DNA from: Pararhodobacter sp. SW119
GTDB lineage: Bacteria > Pseudomonadota > Alphaproteobacteria > Rhodobacterales > Rhodobacteraceae
Reading direction: 5' to 3'
DNA length: 64,000 nt
Assembly: GCF_017811755.1 (NCBI RefSeq)
Contig: NZ_JADDJF010000013.1
Span: 1-64,000 of the forward strand
Shown here: in pieces, positions 1 through 9,742 of the stretch
Layout of the letters: each line of letters starts with the position of its first letter
How positions within the stretch are numbered: position 1 is the first letter of the stretch
Notes under the pieces: model-generated
What the model was told of the DNA's origin: nothing
What the model saw: the letters and a program-made list of their open reading frames with translations, nothing else
Database searches by the model: none
Translations under genes and position numbers: made by a program

Positions 1-356
1 AAAAAGAAGGCGCCGACAGTACGCATTCCTTCGAAACTGCTCGCCCATCTGCGTCTTTGGGAAAAACCAGCAAGAGCGAGTGGGTGGTTGAGTTTCGGGG
101 AGGCGGAGTCGCGTGCGTCAAAAAAGCCTGGGAGACTGCAAGGACCGAGGCCAATTTGCGGCAGGTCACGAGACATACCCTCCGGCACACGTCCATCACA
201 TGGGCCATGCAGGCCGGCGTCGACAATTGGCAAGCCACCGGGTACTTCGGGGTGAGCATAGATACCCTGGAGCGTGATTACGTGCACCAACATCCAGATT
301 ATCAGAGCGATGCGCTGCACGCCGCCAATCGAGGTGGCCGCCGCCGCGCTGGCTGA
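1..356 (+). pseudogene. Tyrosine recombinase (phage-type integrase), C-terminal part, frameshifted and cut by the window edge
   Basis: The reading frame from base 1 (KKKAPTVRIPSKLLAHLRLW) looks like the region before the catalytic domain of a Rhodobacterales integrase. The catalytic end continues in a different frame: RHTLRHTSITW carries the H-x-x-R box, and the tyrosine is in LERDYVHQHPD. The two frames join at the five-A run near 62-66; one extra A would restore a single frame. The gene ends at 356, about 210 bases from the 3' end of tRNA-Pro and pointing at it, the usual arrangement of an island integrase beside its attachment tRNA. The family is clear. Whether the shift is real decay or a homopolymer sequencing error cannot be told from this copy. 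Confidence 0.8.
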
Positions 357-380
357 TATGCTGATCGCGCTGACGATCTT

Positions 381-418
381 GCCCGTCGTTCCCTTGGAAC
401 GGCGGGCGTTTCTTTTTT
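381..418 (+). terminator. Intrinsic terminator after the integrase fragment
   Basis: A 12-bp stem (381-392 with 396-407, one G-T pair, three-base loop) is followed by a T-rich tract ending at 418. It lies 25 bases after the integrase stop. The remaining 419-567 up to the tRNA holds no gene that I can support. Confidence 0.8.
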
Positions 419-567
419 GGTGTCAGCGCAAACGCGGCCTCGGAAACTCCGTGATCGGGGTGCGATTCCGGTTGCACCACTATCCGCGGGCGCAGTATTT
501 CTGGCACGGGCCCCAGAAATCGACGTCCAAAGAAACGACGAACGGCCCCAAAGGGTCCTTGTTTTAT

Positions 568-644
568 TGGTCGGAGTGAGAGGATTCGAACCTCCGGCCC
601 CTGCCTCCCGAAGACAGTGCTCTACCAGGCTGAGCTACACTCCG
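568..644 (-). tRNA. tRNA-Pro (anticodon CGG)
   Basis: On the minus strand the sequence folds as a full cloverleaf: acceptor CGGAGTG pairing with CACTCCG, D arm GCTC...GAGC, anticodon stem CTGTC/GGCAG around loop TTCGGGA (anticodon CGG, reading CCG), T arm with GTTCGAATC, discriminator A, and an encoded CCA at 568-570. The length with CCA is 77. Its 3' end faces the broken integrase, so its T arm and 3' end are the likely attachment site of the island to the left. Confidence 0.97.
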
Positions 645-655
645 TACCGAGTGCG

Positions 656-684
656 GACCTACCCTTAGGTGCGGTGATTTGCAA
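656..684 (-). promoter_or_regulatory. Sigma-70 type promoter of tRNA-Pro
   Basis: Minus strand: TTGCAA at 684-679, a 17-bp spacer, then TAGGTC at 661-656, which puts the start point a few bases before the tRNA 5' end at 644. Spacing and distance fit a stable-RNA promoter; the -10 is only a partial match. Confidence 0.6.
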
Positions 685-756
685 GTCCTATGGCATGGGG
701 TTCCGTCTTTTCGGAATGAGCCGATCGTGGGGCAGAACGACCGGAAATCCGGGCGC

Positions 757-1995
757 TCAACCGCGCAGGCGCGCGGCGCCGAGGGCGCTTGGTCCGAGCA
801 TCGCCGCCGCAGTCAGCAAGCAGAGCGCCAAGCCGCCGATCTGGTAGCTGAGCCCGGACAGTAGCGTGCCCAAAAGCCGACCGGCGGCATTGGCCATGTA
901 GTAGAACCCCACGTCCATGGTGACCCGGGACTCGCTCGAGAAGGCGAGGATCAGCCAGGAATGCAGCGCCGAATTGATGGCGAACAACGCGCCGAAAAGC
1001 AGAAGGCCAAGGACCAGCACGGTGGTAAGCCAAGGTGCCGGCGTACCGGCCAGAAAGACCAGCAGGGCGAGTGCCGCGGGCACCACGAGCAGCGCCAGAA
1101 CCCAGGCGCGGGCCTCGGCGACGAGTTCAGCGGCAGTCCGCCTGTGGGCCCGCAGTACGCGCGGCGCTGCAGCTTGTACCGCACCGTAGAAGATGATCCA
1201 GCCGGCCATGAAGGTTCCGATCAGGAAAAAGGCGGTGCGGTTCCCCTCGGCAGAACCATCCGAGAGCACCGAATAGAAGTAGACCGGGACGCCGACCACG
1301 AACCAGACATCGCGCGCGCCGAAGAGAAAGATCCGGGCAAAGGCAAGTCGGTTGATGTTGGGGTCGCGCGACCAGACCTCGTTGAATGCAACACCCTTGC
1401 GTCCGGCGGGCAGCCCGACTGGCATGCCTATCAGCACAGCGAGCAGGATAACTGACAGAAGTGCCGCCATCGCCAGCACCGCCGGCACGAAGCCCAGGGT
1501 CGCCAACAGGACCGCGCCCAGCAGGAAACCCAGCCCCTTGATCGCGTTTTTCGATCCGGTCAACGCGGCGACCCACCGGAAAAGCCCGTCGCCTTCGGTC
1601 GGCGCCAGCAATTTCACCGCGCTTTTCGAGGACATCTTTGCGAGATCCTTGGCCAGCCCCGAGGCGCCTTGGACTGCCATCACGTAGGCGACCGAGGCGC
1701 CAATCGCCCAACCTGGGTCCAGCTGCGCCAGTGCAAGTAGCGCCGCCACCTGCAACCCCAGCCCGGCATAAAGCGTACGCGTCAATCCGTAGCGGGCGCC
1801 GATCCATCCGGCGGAATAGTTGGTCAAGATCCCGGCCAGTTCGTAGAGCAGGAACAGGTAGGCCAGTTGAACCGGCGAGAAGCCAAGGATGTGAAAGTGC
1901 AGCAGAACCAGCATCCTCAGCGCGCCATCCGACAGCATGAACGCCCAGTAGGCTGCCGTCACCGCGACATAGGCGGCAAGCGGCCGTTGCGTCAC
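757..1995 (-). CDS. arsJ: ArsJ, organoarsenical (1-arseno-3-phosphoglycerate) efflux permease of the MFS
   Basis: The 412-residue polytopic protein begins [20 protein letters not shown], the N-terminus typical of ArsJ, and has about twelve hydrophobic segments. ArsJ exports 1-arseno-3-phosphoglycerate made by the partner GAPDH, giving arsenate resistance without reduction. The start is GTG at 1995, overlapping the GAPDH stop by 4 bp (GTGA), so the two are translationally coupled. It is the last gene of the arsR-C / gap / arsJ operon. The call rests on sequence plus the diagnostic GAPDH neighbour. Confidence 0.93.
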   Translation of the reverse strand: MTQRPLAAYVAVTAAYWAFMLSDGALRMLVLLHFHILGFSPVQLAYLFLLYELAGILTNYSAGWIGARYGLTRTLYAGLGLQVAALLALAQLDPGWAIGASVAYVMAVQGASGLAKDLAKMSSKSAVKLLAPTEGDGLFRWVAALTGSKNAIKGLGFLLGAVLLATLGFVPAVLAMAALLSVILLAVLIGMPVGLPAGRKGVAFNEVWSRDPNINRLAFARIFLFGARDVWFVVGVPVYFYSVLSDGSAEGNRTAFFLIGTFMAGWIIFYGAVQAAAPRVLRAHRRTAAELVAEARAWVLALLVVPAALALLVFLAGTPAPWLTTVLVLGLLLFGALFAINSALHSWLILAFSSESRVTMDVGFYYMANAAGRLLGTLLSGLSYQIGGLALCLLTAAAMLGPSALGAARLRG

Positions 1996-2987
1996 GCTTC
2001 GCCCGCCATCAGTGCCACGTCGATCAAGCGGTGGGCATAGCCCATCTCGTTGTCGTACCAGGCATAGACCTTCACATGCGTACCGTTTACAACCATGGTC
2101 GACTGGGCGTCGATGATCGCTGACCTGGTGTCCGATCGGTAGTCTGTCGAAACGAGCGGGCGCTCCTCGTACCCGAGGATCCCCTTGAGAGGCCCTTCGG
2201 CGGCGGTCCTGAAAAGCGCATTGACCTCTTCAACCGATGTCTGACGTTCGACTTCGAACACGCAATCGGTGAGCGAGGCGTTCAGAAGCGGCACGCGCAC
2301 CGCATGCCCGTTCAGACGGCCCTCAAGCTCAGGATAGATCAGCGAGATCGCGGTGGCCGATCCGGTAGTGGTGGGAATGAGGTTGAGGAGCGCAGATCGC
2401 GCGCGCCGGAGATCCTTGGCAGGGCGGTCGACGATTGTCTGACTGTTGGTGACGTCGTGAATCGTGGTGATCGATCCGTGGCGGATACCGATCCCCTCGT
2501 GCAGGACCTTGACCACGGTCGCGAGGCAATTGGTAGTGCAGCTTGCGGCGCTGACGATCCGGTGGCGCGCGGGATCGAAGTTTTCCTGATTGACGCCCCA
2601 GACGATGTTCGCCGCCGAATCCTCCTTCACTGGGGCCGATACGACGACGCGCCTGACCCCCGCCTCAAATGCCGGCGCAAGCGCGGCGGCGGTCTTGTGC
2701 GCGCCGGTGCAGTCGATCAGGACATCGACGCCGGCCAATGGCAGATCCGACAGACTGCGCGATTTCGTCACAGCGATCCGCTGGCCGTCGATCGTGATGC
2801 TGTCCGCATCGTGCGAAAAGCGTGCGGGCCAGCGGCCATGTACCGAATCGAACTCGAGCAAATGGGCGTGCATGGCCGGATCGCCTTCAAGGTCGTTCAC
2901 GAAGGCGACTTCGGCGCCACGTTCCAGAAGAGGACGCAGTGCGAGCGTGCCGATACGACCCAACCCGTTGATTGCGTAGCGTGTCAC
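1992..2987 (-). CDS. gap: ArsJ-associated glyceraldehyde-3-phosphate dehydrogenase
   Basis: A 331-residue GAPDH: the NAD-binding fold begins [21 protein letters not shown], and the catalytic cysteine lies in SAASCTTNC (Cys150). In arsenic operons this paralogue uses arsenate in place of phosphate to form unstable 1-arseno-3-phosphoglycerate, which ArsJ removes. The start is GTG at 2987, 18 bases after the arsR-C stop, and the gene overlaps arsJ by 4 bp. Its place between an ArsR-ArsC fusion and ArsJ makes it the arsenic paralogue rather than the glycolytic enzyme. Confidence 0.93.
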   Translation of the reverse strand: MTRYAINGLGRIGTLALRPLLERGAEVAFVNDLEGDPAMHAHLLEFDSVHGRWPARFSHDADSITIDGQRIAVTKSRSLSDLPLAGVDVLIDCTGAHKTAAALAPAFEAGVRRVVVSAPVKEDSAANIVWGVNQENFDPARHRIVSAASCTTNCLATVVKVLHEGIGIRHGSITTIHDVTNSQTIVDRPAKDLRRARSALLNLIPTTTGSATAISLIYPELEGRLNGHAVRVPLLNASLTDCVFEVERQTSVEEVNALFRTAAEGPLKGILGYEERPLVSTDYRSDTRSAIIDAQSTMVVNGTHVKVYAWYDNEMGYAHRLIDVALMAGEA

Positions 2988-3005
2988 GTCAAGATCTCAT
3001 CCGGT

Positions 3006-3788
3006 CTAGGCTTCGAGCGTGGCGATGCGATCGACGGCGCGCTGCAAGTCCGGGCGCGCCAGATCGCTGGGAAGGTCCGCTAAGGCCTTGATCCGGGCGC
3101 GCAGAATGAGGAAAGCTTCGGCATAGGCTTCGGGCGTGGCGAGTTCAACAGGGTCGGGTACCGGCCAATGCGCCGCGATCGGGGCTCCCGGCCAGGCGGC
3201 AAGATCCGCACTTGCGGCACGATTGCAAACAGTGATCACGAAATCCATCTGCGGTGCGTCATCGCCCCGAAACTGCGTGACCGGCTTGGAATAGAGGGAG
3301 TCGGTTTCGTGCCGCAGCTCGCGCAGCATCGCCATGGCCTGTGGGTCGGGTTTCGACCGCGGATCGATGCCGGCGGAGAAGGCTTCGAACCGGCTCCCGG
3401 CGCTTTGCCGCAAGATCGCCTCGGCCATCAGCGAGCGGGCCGAATTTGCCACGCACAGGAAGAGGACATTCCGGACGCGGCCTGGTTTGCCGGGCATCGC
3501 AGGGGTGACGCGCGCGCGGCAGCAGTCGCGCCAGAGATAGTCGGTCAGCCCCTCCGCCTCGGCCATGACGGGCGCATATCGCAACGAGGTTCCCCGACGC
3601 TCCTGCTCGATCAGGCCGGCTTCGGCGAGGTCCGACAGATATCCACTGAGGGTCGATGGTCGAATGTCGAGTGTGGTGCCGATCTCTCCGGCCGGGACGC
3701 GATCAGGGTAACGACGCATCAGGAGGCGGAATACCGACAGCCGCTGAGGATGGGCAAGGGCGGCGAATTGGGAGACATATTTTTCCAT
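3006..3788 (-). CDS. arsR: ArsR-type repressor fused to a low-molecular-weight-phosphatase-type arsenate reductase
   Basis: The protein has 260 residues. Residues 1-95 are a winged-helix ArsR domain (LAHPQRLSVFRLLMRR; IRPSTLSGYLSDLAEAGLIEQ), with a Cys89-Cys90 pair just after it. Residues about 106-245 are a low-molecular-weight tyrosine-phosphatase fold with the C-x5-R loop CVANSAR (Cys112), as in thioredoxin-coupled ArsC enzymes. The same polypeptide may sense arsenite and reduce arsenate, or the second domain may act as a sensor; the sequence does not decide. It is the first gene of the operon, read from a promoter whose -35 lies in a palindrome. The start is ATG at 3788, with no room for a leader. 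Confidence 0.9.
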   Translation of the reverse strand: MEKYVSQFAALAHPQRLSVFRLLMRRYPDRVPAGEIGTTLDIRPSTLSGYLSDLAEAGLIEQERRGTSLRYAPVMAEAEGLTDYLWRDCCRARVTPAMPGKPGRVRNVLFLCVANSARSLMAEAILRQSAGSRFEAFSAGIDPRSKPDPQAMAMLRELRHETDSLYSKPVTQFRGDDAPQMDFVITVCNRAASADLAAWPGAPIAAHWPVPDPVELATPEAYAEAFLILRARIKALADLPSDLARPDLQRAVDRIATLEA

Positions 3789-3795
3789 GTTTCAC

Positions 3796-3825
3796 AAAAT
3801 ACCAGCCTTGCTGCAATGCAGCAAG
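3796..3825 (-). promoter_or_regulatory. Ars operon promoter with palindromic operator
   Basis: Minus strand: TTGCTG (3824-3819), a 17-bp spacer, TATTTT (3801-3796). A perfect 19-bp palindrome, CTTGCTGCAATGCAGCAAG at 3807-3825, covers the -35 and most of the spacer, an ideal place for the ArsR domain to block polymerase. The ATG at 3788 lies only 7 bases after the -10, so the mRNA should be leaderless or nearly so. Confidence 0.7.
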
Positions 3826-3907
3826 CCCCGGCGGTCGCCGAATGGGGGTATCTTGCCGATCCGTCACGGGATGCTAGCATTCGCCGAGAAATCAGAGGGA
3901 GCGAGAC

Positions 3908-4735
3908 ATGAGCCGAACGGCGACGCGCAAAATCGGAAATGCCGAAGTGACGATCCTGACCGATGGCGGGATCAGCTTCCCGGCGGAGTATTTCCCCGGC
4001 ACGGACGAGGCGCATATCGAAGAGTTGCTTCGGGATGCCGGTAGAAGCGAGATCGAGACGAACTTCAACGCGGTGCTTATCCGCAGCGGGGGGCGGGTCA
4101 TTCTGGTCGATGCGGGGCCGCGCGACCTGTTCGGGCCGACCTGTGGCTTCCTGCCGGAGGCGTTGAAGGAGGCGGGCGTTTCCCCGGCGGAGGTCGACAC
4201 GCTTCTTGCGACGCATCTGCACCCCGACCATGTCGCCGGGATGATCACGGCGGAGGGCAAGGCTGTCTTCGAGAACGCGGTGCTGCATGTGCCGGCGGCG
4301 GAGCGGGCCTTCTGGAGCGATGAGAGCAAGACGGTGGGGGAACCGCTGGCGGATTGGGGCAAGCTTGCGCGGGCGGTGCTGGCGGCCTATGCGGGCCGGC
4401 TTGAGGAAGCGGGGGACGGGATCGAGGTCGCGCCGGGGCTGAGCACGTTCGCGCTGCCGGGACACACACCGGGTCATAGCGGGTGGCGGCTGTCCTCGGG
4501 GGCCGAGCAGTTGCTGCACGTGGGCGACATCATCCACGCGCCGGCGTTGCAGGTGGCGGACCCGGAGGTGGGCATTGCCTTCGATCTGGACATGGACACG
4601 GCGCGGGCGACCCGCAAGCGACTGCTCGATGAACTGGCCAGCGATGGGGCGTTGTTTACCGGCGGGCATTTCCTGCACCCGGCCTTCCACCAGGTCGAGC
4701 GGAAGGGGCAGGGCTACCGGCTGGTGCGGCCCTGA
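3908..4735 (+). CDS. Metallo-beta-lactamase-fold hydrolase (lactonase-like)
   Basis: A 275-residue protein with the zinc motif THLHPDH (His103, His105, Asp107, His108), a later GHTPGHS histidine, and GDIIHAP with the bridging aspartate. These are hallmarks of MBL-fold hydrolases of the AHL-lactonase/glyoxalase II type. No signal peptide is seen. It stands alone, divergent from the arsenic operon with 119 bases between them. The substrate is unknown. A second, Tat-exported member of the same type lies at 24612-25559. Confidence 0.85.
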   Translation: MSRTATRKIGNAEVTILTDGGISFPAEYFPGTDEAHIEELLRDAGRSEIETNFNAVLIRSGGRVILVDAGPRDLFGPTCGFLPEALKEAGVSPAEVDTLLATHLHPDHVAGMITAEGKAVFENAVLHVPAAERAFWSDESKTVGEPLADWGKLARAVLAAYAGRLEEAGDGIEVAPGLSTFALPGHTPGHSGWRLSSGAEQLLHVGDIIHAPALQVADPEVGIAFDLDMDTARATRKRLLDELASDGALFTGGHFLHPAFHQVERKGQGYRLVRP

Positions 4736-4810
4736 GTCTGCCGGAACGCGGGTGGCGCGGCGACGGCCGATCAGGGCCGAAACGTGCGATCTGGCGGCGG
4801 TCAAGACAGG

Positions 4811-4884
4811 TGTTCGCATGCGAACATCTGGACAAGTATTTGCAATCGCTTTAGAAAAGCCGTGATCGCAATCGAATCTTAACC
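4811..4884 (+). repeat. Composite palindrome/TTAACC element, copy a
   Basis: TGTTCGCATGCGAACA (4811-4826) is a perfect 16-bp palindrome. CAAG at 4833-4836 (CTTG on the minus strand) is 17.5 bp from its centre, and TTAACC starts at 4879, 60.5 bp from the centre. It lies in the gap between convergent genes (stops at 4735 and 4950). Confidence 0.6.
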
Positions 4885-4949
4885 CTTCCGTCGACAGCGC
4901 AGGTCGCACAGGGAGGAAGATGGCGGGTCGCGGTTTCAGGCGGTGGGCG

Positions 4950-5285
4950 TCATTCGTCGAGGCCGGGTTCGTCGAGCAGGTGGCGGCCGTGGCGGTCCTC
5001 GACCTCGATCACCCAGAGGTCGCGGTCGCGCGCCCGGTCGCGGCCGATGCGCGCATCGATCTCGTCCTCGGCGCCGGCGGCGAGTTCGATCCAGCGGCGG
5101 CGGTCGGTCATCGGGTCGAAGACGCGCTGGAAGAGCTGCGCCCGACCGTCGCGCGTGGCAAGCTTGACCAGAACCGCGCCCGCCGAGGGGTCGCCCTTGG
5201 CCAGCACATAGGCGGGGATATTGGCGAGGCGCAAACGGTTGAGATAGGCGCGCACCCAGAAATTGGCGGTCAGGCGCGGGGTCAT
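4950..5285 (-). CDS. DUF1491 family protein
   Basis: A 111-residue protein recognised as the alphaproteobacterial DUF1491 family from its N-terminus (RLTANFWVRAYLNRLRLANIPAYVLAKGD) and the tail DRDLWVIEVEDRHGRHLLDE. No membrane segment or signal is seen and no biochemical role is known to me. It follows era on the same strand after about 100 bases that contain a GC-rich repeat, and is usually found close to era in this order. Confidence 0.85.
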   Translation of the reverse strand: MTPRLTANFWVRAYLNRLRLANIPAYVLAKGDPSAGAVLVKLATRDGRAQLFQRVFDPMTDRRRWIELAAGAEDEIDARIGRDRARDRDLWVIEVEDRHGRHLLDEPGLDE

Positions 5286-5309
5286 GGCGCCGCGAAGGGT
5301 CGACGGCGC

Positions 5310-5386
5310 AGGGGGGCGCAGCCCCCCTCTTCGGCGGTGCCGAATTCACCCCCAGGGATATTTGCGGACAGAAAATGGGGGCGGGG
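5310..5386. repeat. Rhodobacterales-type dispersed intergenic repeat
   Basis: An 8-bp perfect inverted repeat (AGGGGGGC at 5310-5317 and its complement at 5321-5328, three-base loop) is followed after about 20 bases by CCCCCAGGGATATTTGCGGA and a run of Gs. This combination resembles a high-copy intergenic sequence I know from Rhodobacteraceae genomes. Only one copy is seen here, between era and DUF1491. Confidence 0.5.
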
Positions 5387-5387
5387 A

Positions 5388-6308
5388 TCAGGCATCGCCG
5401 TCGCGGAAGTCGAGGCCCATCTCGCCGTAGCGCTCTGCCTCTTCCAGCCAGTTGGGGCGGACCTTGACCTGCAGGAAGAGATGCACGGGGCGCTCGAGAA
5501 AGGCCGCGATCTCGGTCCGGGCGGCGGTGCTGATCGCCTTGATCGTCTCGCCCTTGTGGCCCAGCACGATACCCTTGTGGCCGTCGCGGGCGACATAGAT
5601 CAGCTGGTCGATGCGCACCGAGCCGTCCTTGCGTTCCTCCCAGCTGTCGGTCTCGACGGTCAGCTCGTAGGGGAGTTCCTGGTGCAGGCGGAGCGTGCAT
5701 TTCTCGCGCGTCATCTCGGCGGCGATCATCCGCAGCGGCAGATCGGCGATCTGGTCCTCGGGGTAGAGCCGGGGCCCCTCGGGCAGGGTTTCGGCGAGCC
5801 AGCGCTTCAGATCCTCCACACCGTGGCCCTTCTCGGCCGAGATCATGAAGGTCTGGGCGAAGGGATAAGCCCCGTTGAGCGTTCTGGAAAGTTCCAGAAG
5901 CACCTCGGCCTTGACCTTGTCGATCTTGTTGATCGCCAGGGCCACGGCCTGACGCGGGTTCGACCGCTCGCGCAGCGTCTCGAGGATCGCGCGCACGCCT
6001 TCGGTCAGGCCACGCTGCGCCTCGATCAGCAGGACGACCACATCGGCATCGGCGGCCCCGCCCCAGGCGGCAGCGACCATTGCCCGATCCAGCCGGCGGC
6101 GGGGGCGAAAAAGGCCGGGCGTGTCGACGAAGACGATCTGCGCGGGGCCCTCGATGGCCACGCCGCGAATGCGCGTGCGGGTGGTCTGAACCTTGTGCGT
6201 CACGATCGAGACCTTGGCCCCGACCATGCGGTTGAGCAGCGTGGATTTCCCCGCGTTGGGTTCGCCGATCAGGGCGACGAAACCGGCGCGGGTCGGGGTG
6301 TCGGTCAT
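5388..6308 (-). CDS. era: GTPase Era, 16S rRNA-binding ribosome maturation factor
   Basis: A 306-residue protein. The GTPase domain has G1 GEPNAGKST (residues 15-23), G3 DTPGLF and G4 NKID, and a C-terminal KH domain carries [19 protein letters not shown]. Era binds the 3' end of 16S rRNA during small-subunit maturation. It overlaps rnc by 4 bp and lies in the conserved lepB-rnc-era order. recO, often next in related genomes, is not in the window. Confidence 0.97.
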   Translation of the reverse strand: MTDTPTRAGFVALIGEPNAGKSTLLNRMVGAKVSIVTHKVQTTRTRIRGVAIEGPAQIVFVDTPGLFRPRRRLDRAMVAAAWGGAADADVVVLLIEAQRGLTEGVRAILETLRERSNPRQAVALAINKIDKVKAEVLLELSRTLNGAYPFAQTFMISAEKGHGVEDLKRWLAETLPEGPRLYPEDQIADLPLRMIAAEMTREKCTLRLHQELPYELTVETDSWEERKDGSVRIDQLIYVARDGHKGIVLGHKGETIKAISTAARTEIAAFLERPVHLFLQVKVRPNWLEEAERYGEMGLDFRDGDA

Positions 6309-7009
6309 GTCTCACCTTCCAGAATGTCGAGCAGGCGGCGGGCGGCGGCCTGTTCGGCCTGCCGCTTGGAGCCGGCGCTGGCGCGCGCGGTTTCGCCCCC
6401 CGCGAGGCGCACCTCGATGGTGAACTGCGGGGCGTGCGGCGGGCCTTCGCGGGCGGTTTCGGTGTAATCCGGCGGCGGATCTCCGCGCGCCTGGGCCCAT
6501 TCCTGCAACATGGTCTTGGCGTCGCGCGAATCGGCCTCGACGCGCTGCAAGCGCTCGCCCCATTGCGTCAGGACGACGTTCCGCGCCGCCTCGAGGCCGG
6601 CGTCGAGGTAGACGGCGGCGATCACCGCCTCCATCGCGTCGGCGAGCAGCGCCTCCTTTCGGCGCCCGCCGGTCAGCATCTCTGACCTGCCCAGGCGCAG
6701 CACCGCGCCGAGGTCGAGTTGGCGGGCAACCTCGGCGCAGGTTTCCTTGCGCACGAGCGCGTTGAAGCGGGGGGCAAGCTGCCCTTCGCTGGCGCCGCGA
6801 TCGGCCTTCAGCAGCGCCTCGGACATGATCAGGCCCAGCACCCGGTCGCCGAGGAATTCCAGGCGCTGGTTGTCGGGCCGGGTCTTCGAGCCGATCGAGG
6901 AGTGGGTCAGCGCCCGTTGCAGGAGTTCCGGCCGGGTGAAGTCATGCCCGAGGCGCGCGGCAAAGGCGGCGAATTCCGCCGAAAGCCTGACAGAGGCCGG
7001 TCGCGCCAT
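6305..7009 (-). CDS. rnc: Ribonuclease III
   Basis: A 234-residue enzyme. The endonuclease domain has the signature [14 protein letters not shown] (Glu51, Asp55) and the second acidic cluster [14 protein letters not shown] (Asp124, Glu127). The C-terminal double-stranded RNA-binding domain ends [21 protein letters not shown]. It cleaves rRNA precursors and other duplex RNA. The ATG at 7009 shares one base with the lepB stop, and the gene overlaps era by 4 bp. The frame stays open upstream, but the [13 protein letters not shown] start fits the family length. Confidence 0.97.
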   Translation of the reverse strand: MARPASVRLSAEFAAFAARLGHDFTRPELLQRALTHSSIGSKTRPDNQRLEFLGDRVLGLIMSEALLKADRGASEGQLAPRFNALVRKETCAEVARQLDLGAVLRLGRSEMLTGGRRKEALLADAMEAVIAAVYLDAGLEAARNVVLTQWGERLQRVEADSRDAKTMLQEWAQARGDPPPDYTETAREGPPHAPQFTIEVRLAGGETARASAGSKRQAEQAAARRLLDILEGET

Positions 7010-7803
7010 CAGTCCAGCCGGTGGAAGAACCGGTCCGACCGCCAGGTCCAGAAAGCCAGCATCGACTGACCGGCCGAGGAGAACATGACCCGGCTGGCCC
7101 GTCCGATCAGGTGGTCGAAGGGCACCATGCCGACGCCGCCGGCGTTCTGCGGAACGCGGCTGTCGACGGAATTGTCGCGGTTGTCGCCGATGAAGAAGAA
7201 CTGCCCCTCGGGGACGGTGAAGGCGGGGGTGTTGTCGGCGAAGCCGCGATCCTCGATGTTGAGGACGGGATAGCTGCGCCCGCCCGGCAGCGTCTCGATG
7301 GTGCGGGACTTCAGGCATTCGCCGCCCTGGCCGACGGGCGCGTTCTCGCACCTCGGAAACTGGCCCGCGGAGCCCTGGCGCGCGTAGACCTCGGAAAAAT
7401 CGCCGGCGGGTTCCTGGGGCAGGGCTGTGTCGTTGAGGTAGAGCGTGCCGTCGCGCATCTGCACCCGGTCGCCGGGCAGGCCGATCACGCGCTTGATGAA
7501 ATCCGAACCGGTCACCGGGTGGCGGAAGACGACGATGTCGCCGCGCTCGGGCTCGGTGGCGAAGATGCGGCCGGTGAAGGGGCACATCGCGAAGGGGCAG
7601 GAATAGCGCGAGTAGCCGTAGGCCATCTTGTTGACGAAGAGGAAGTCGCCGATCAGCAGCGTCTCTTTCATCGAGCCCGAGGGGATCCAGAACGGCTGGA
7701 AGAAGAGCGTGCGGAAGACGCCCGCGATGACCAGCGCCCAGAAGACGGTCTTGACCGTTTCCATCCAGCCGTCTTTCTTGTCGGTTCCGCTGCTCATCGT
7801 CAT
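7009..7803 (-). CDS. lepB: Signal peptidase I
   Basis: A 264-residue inner-membrane serine protease. One N-terminal membrane segment (about 16-36) is followed by [15 protein letters not shown] with the nucleophile Ser44, and [13 protein letters not shown] with the general base Lys104. It removes signal peptides from secreted precursors, including DegP-, BztA- and CtaC-type proteins encoded here. It heads the lepB-rnc-era group. ATG codons at 7803 and 7797 are both possible starts. Confidence 0.97.
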   Translation of the reverse strand: MTMSSGTDKKDGWMETVKTVFWALVIAGVFRTLFFQPFWIPSGSMKETLLIGDFLFVNKMAYGYSRYSCPFAMCPFTGRIFATEPERGDIVVFRHPVTGSDFIKRVIGLPGDRVQMRDGTLYLNDTALPQEPAGDFSEVYARQGSAGQFPRCENAPVGQGGECLKSRTIETLPGGRSYPVLNIEDRGFADNTPAFTVPEGQFFFIGDNRDNSVDSRVPQNAGGVGMVPFDHLIGRASRVMFSSAGQSMLAFWTWRSDRFFHRLD

Positions 7804-7823
7804 CCTGCTGTGGATCGCGTCAG

Positions 7824-7851
7824 AAAAAGGCGCCGCCCGAGGGACGGCGCC
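7824..7851 (-). terminator. Intrinsic terminator of the sco operon
   Basis: Minus strand: GGCGCCG, a 9-base loop, CGGCGCC, then TTTTT. It sits between the scoB stop and the lepB start, ends the scoA-DUF1801-scoB transcript and insulates lepB. Confidence 0.85.
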
Positions 7852-7904
7852 GACAGGTCGGCTTCTTGCGGGGCGGGGGGGCGCATGTCAAGCGCCACCG
7901 GGCG

Positions 7905-8534
7905 TCAGCCGACGACCGTGGCCTCGGTCGCGGCGCGCAGCTCATCCTCGGTCACGCCGTCGGCCAGTTCGACGATCTTCAGCCCGCCCTCGACCACGTC
8001 CAACACGCCGAGATTGGTGATGATCCGGTTGACGACGCCGGTGCCGGTCAGCGGCAGGGTGCAGGACTTCAGCACCTTGGACTCGCCGGCCTTGTTGGTG
8101 TGGTCCATGACGACGACGACACGCTTGACGCCGGCGACCAGGTCCATCGCGCCGCCCATGCCCTTCACCAGCTTTTTCGGGATCATCCAGTTCGCCAGAT
8201 CCCCGTTTTCGGCCACTTCCATGGCGCCGAGGATGGCCATCGCAATCTTGCCGCCGCGGATCATGGCGAAGCTCTGCGCGCTGTCGAAATAGGCGGTGCG
8301 GGCGAGTTCGGTGACCGTCTGCTTGCCGGCGTTGATGAGATCCGGGTCGACCTCGTCCTCGGTCGGGAAGGGGCCGATGCCGAGCATGCCGTTTTCGGAC
8401 TGGAGCGTCACGTCGACGCCCTCGGGGATGTAGTTGGCGACCAGCGTCGGTATGCCGATGCCGAGGTTGACGTACATCCCGTCCTTCAGTTCCTGCGCCG
8501 CGCGGGCGGCCATCTGGTTGCGGTCCCAGGGCAT
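7905..8534 (-). CDS. scoB: 3-oxoacid CoA-transferase, subunit B
   Basis: A 209-residue subunit with [17 protein letters not shown] near the start and [13 protein letters not shown], where Glu47 is the catalytic glutamate of class I CoA-transferases. With subunit A it moves CoA between succinyl-CoA and acetoacetate or a related 3-oxoacid. It is the last gene of the scoA / DUF1801 / scoB operon, 11 bases after the DUF1801 stop. Confidence 0.93.
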   Translation of the reverse strand: MPWDRNQMAARAAQELKDGMYVNLGIGIPTLVANYIPEGVDVTLQSENGMLGIGPFPTEDEVDPDLINAGKQTVTELARTAYFDSAQSFAMIRGGKIAMAILGAMEVAENGDLANWMIPKKLVKGMGGAMDLVAGVKRVVVVMDHTNKAGESKVLKSCTLPLTGTGVVNRIITNLGVLDVVEGGLKIVELADGVTEDELRAATEATVVG

Positions 8535-8545
8535 CTTTCTCTCCC

Positions 8546-8937
8546 TCAGTTCAGGTTCAGGGCTGCGCGGCGTTCATCGCGCGCGGCGATCAGCAGGTCG
8601 CGGATGGCGGGGGCCAGCGCCTCTTCGGGCAGGCGCAGCTTGACGTGGCGCAGGGTCTTGCCGGTACCATCCAGCAGCCCCTCGGGATCGGGCAGGTGCG
8701 CGCCCTGGAAGAAGCCGAGGTTCACATGCGCCTTGAAGGCGCGCGCGTAGGCGTAGCCGGCCTTCATCTTGCCGCCGGGATAGCCCCAGGTGACCGTCTG
8801 TTCCTTGCGGCTGGCGGTTTCGATCGCGTCGGGGTGCAGATCCTCGACAAGACTGCGCACCGCGCCGAGCACCGGGGCGAAGCCGCCGGCGCTTGCCGTG
8901 ACGTCCTCGAACGTGCCCAGGCGGTCGTCGATCTGCA

Positions 8938-8941
<4 letters not shown>
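8546..8941 (-). CDS. DUF1801 domain protein
   Basis: A 131-residue protein resembling the DUF1801 fold ([42 protein letters not shown], broken here by family-typical Trp and Gly positions). No signal or membrane segment is present and its role is unknown. Its start overlaps the scoA stop by 4 bp and its stop is 11 bases from scoB, so it is wedged between two subunits of one enzyme and must be co-transcribed. That suggests, without proving, a link with 3-oxoacid metabolism. Confidence 0.8.
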
Positions 8942-9633
<692 letters not shown>

Positions 9634-9742
9634 GCGCTCCCCCGAAGATTGTCCGCCCCCGTTCTGGCGCGGCGATGCAGCGAAGTCAAGGAAGCGGGGC
9701 GGGATGGCGCGGGCACGGGGCGCGGGGGCCGAAGCGGCGGCC

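Noticed and set aside
57-70. Programmed -1 frameshift in the integrase
   Set aside because: The A run has no slippery heptamer in phase or obvious downstream structure, and a one-base indel is simpler.
419-520. tRNA-like stretch with GGGGTGCGATTCCGGTTGCACC
   Set aside because: It resembles a T arm but no acceptor, D or anticodon stem can be assembled around it.
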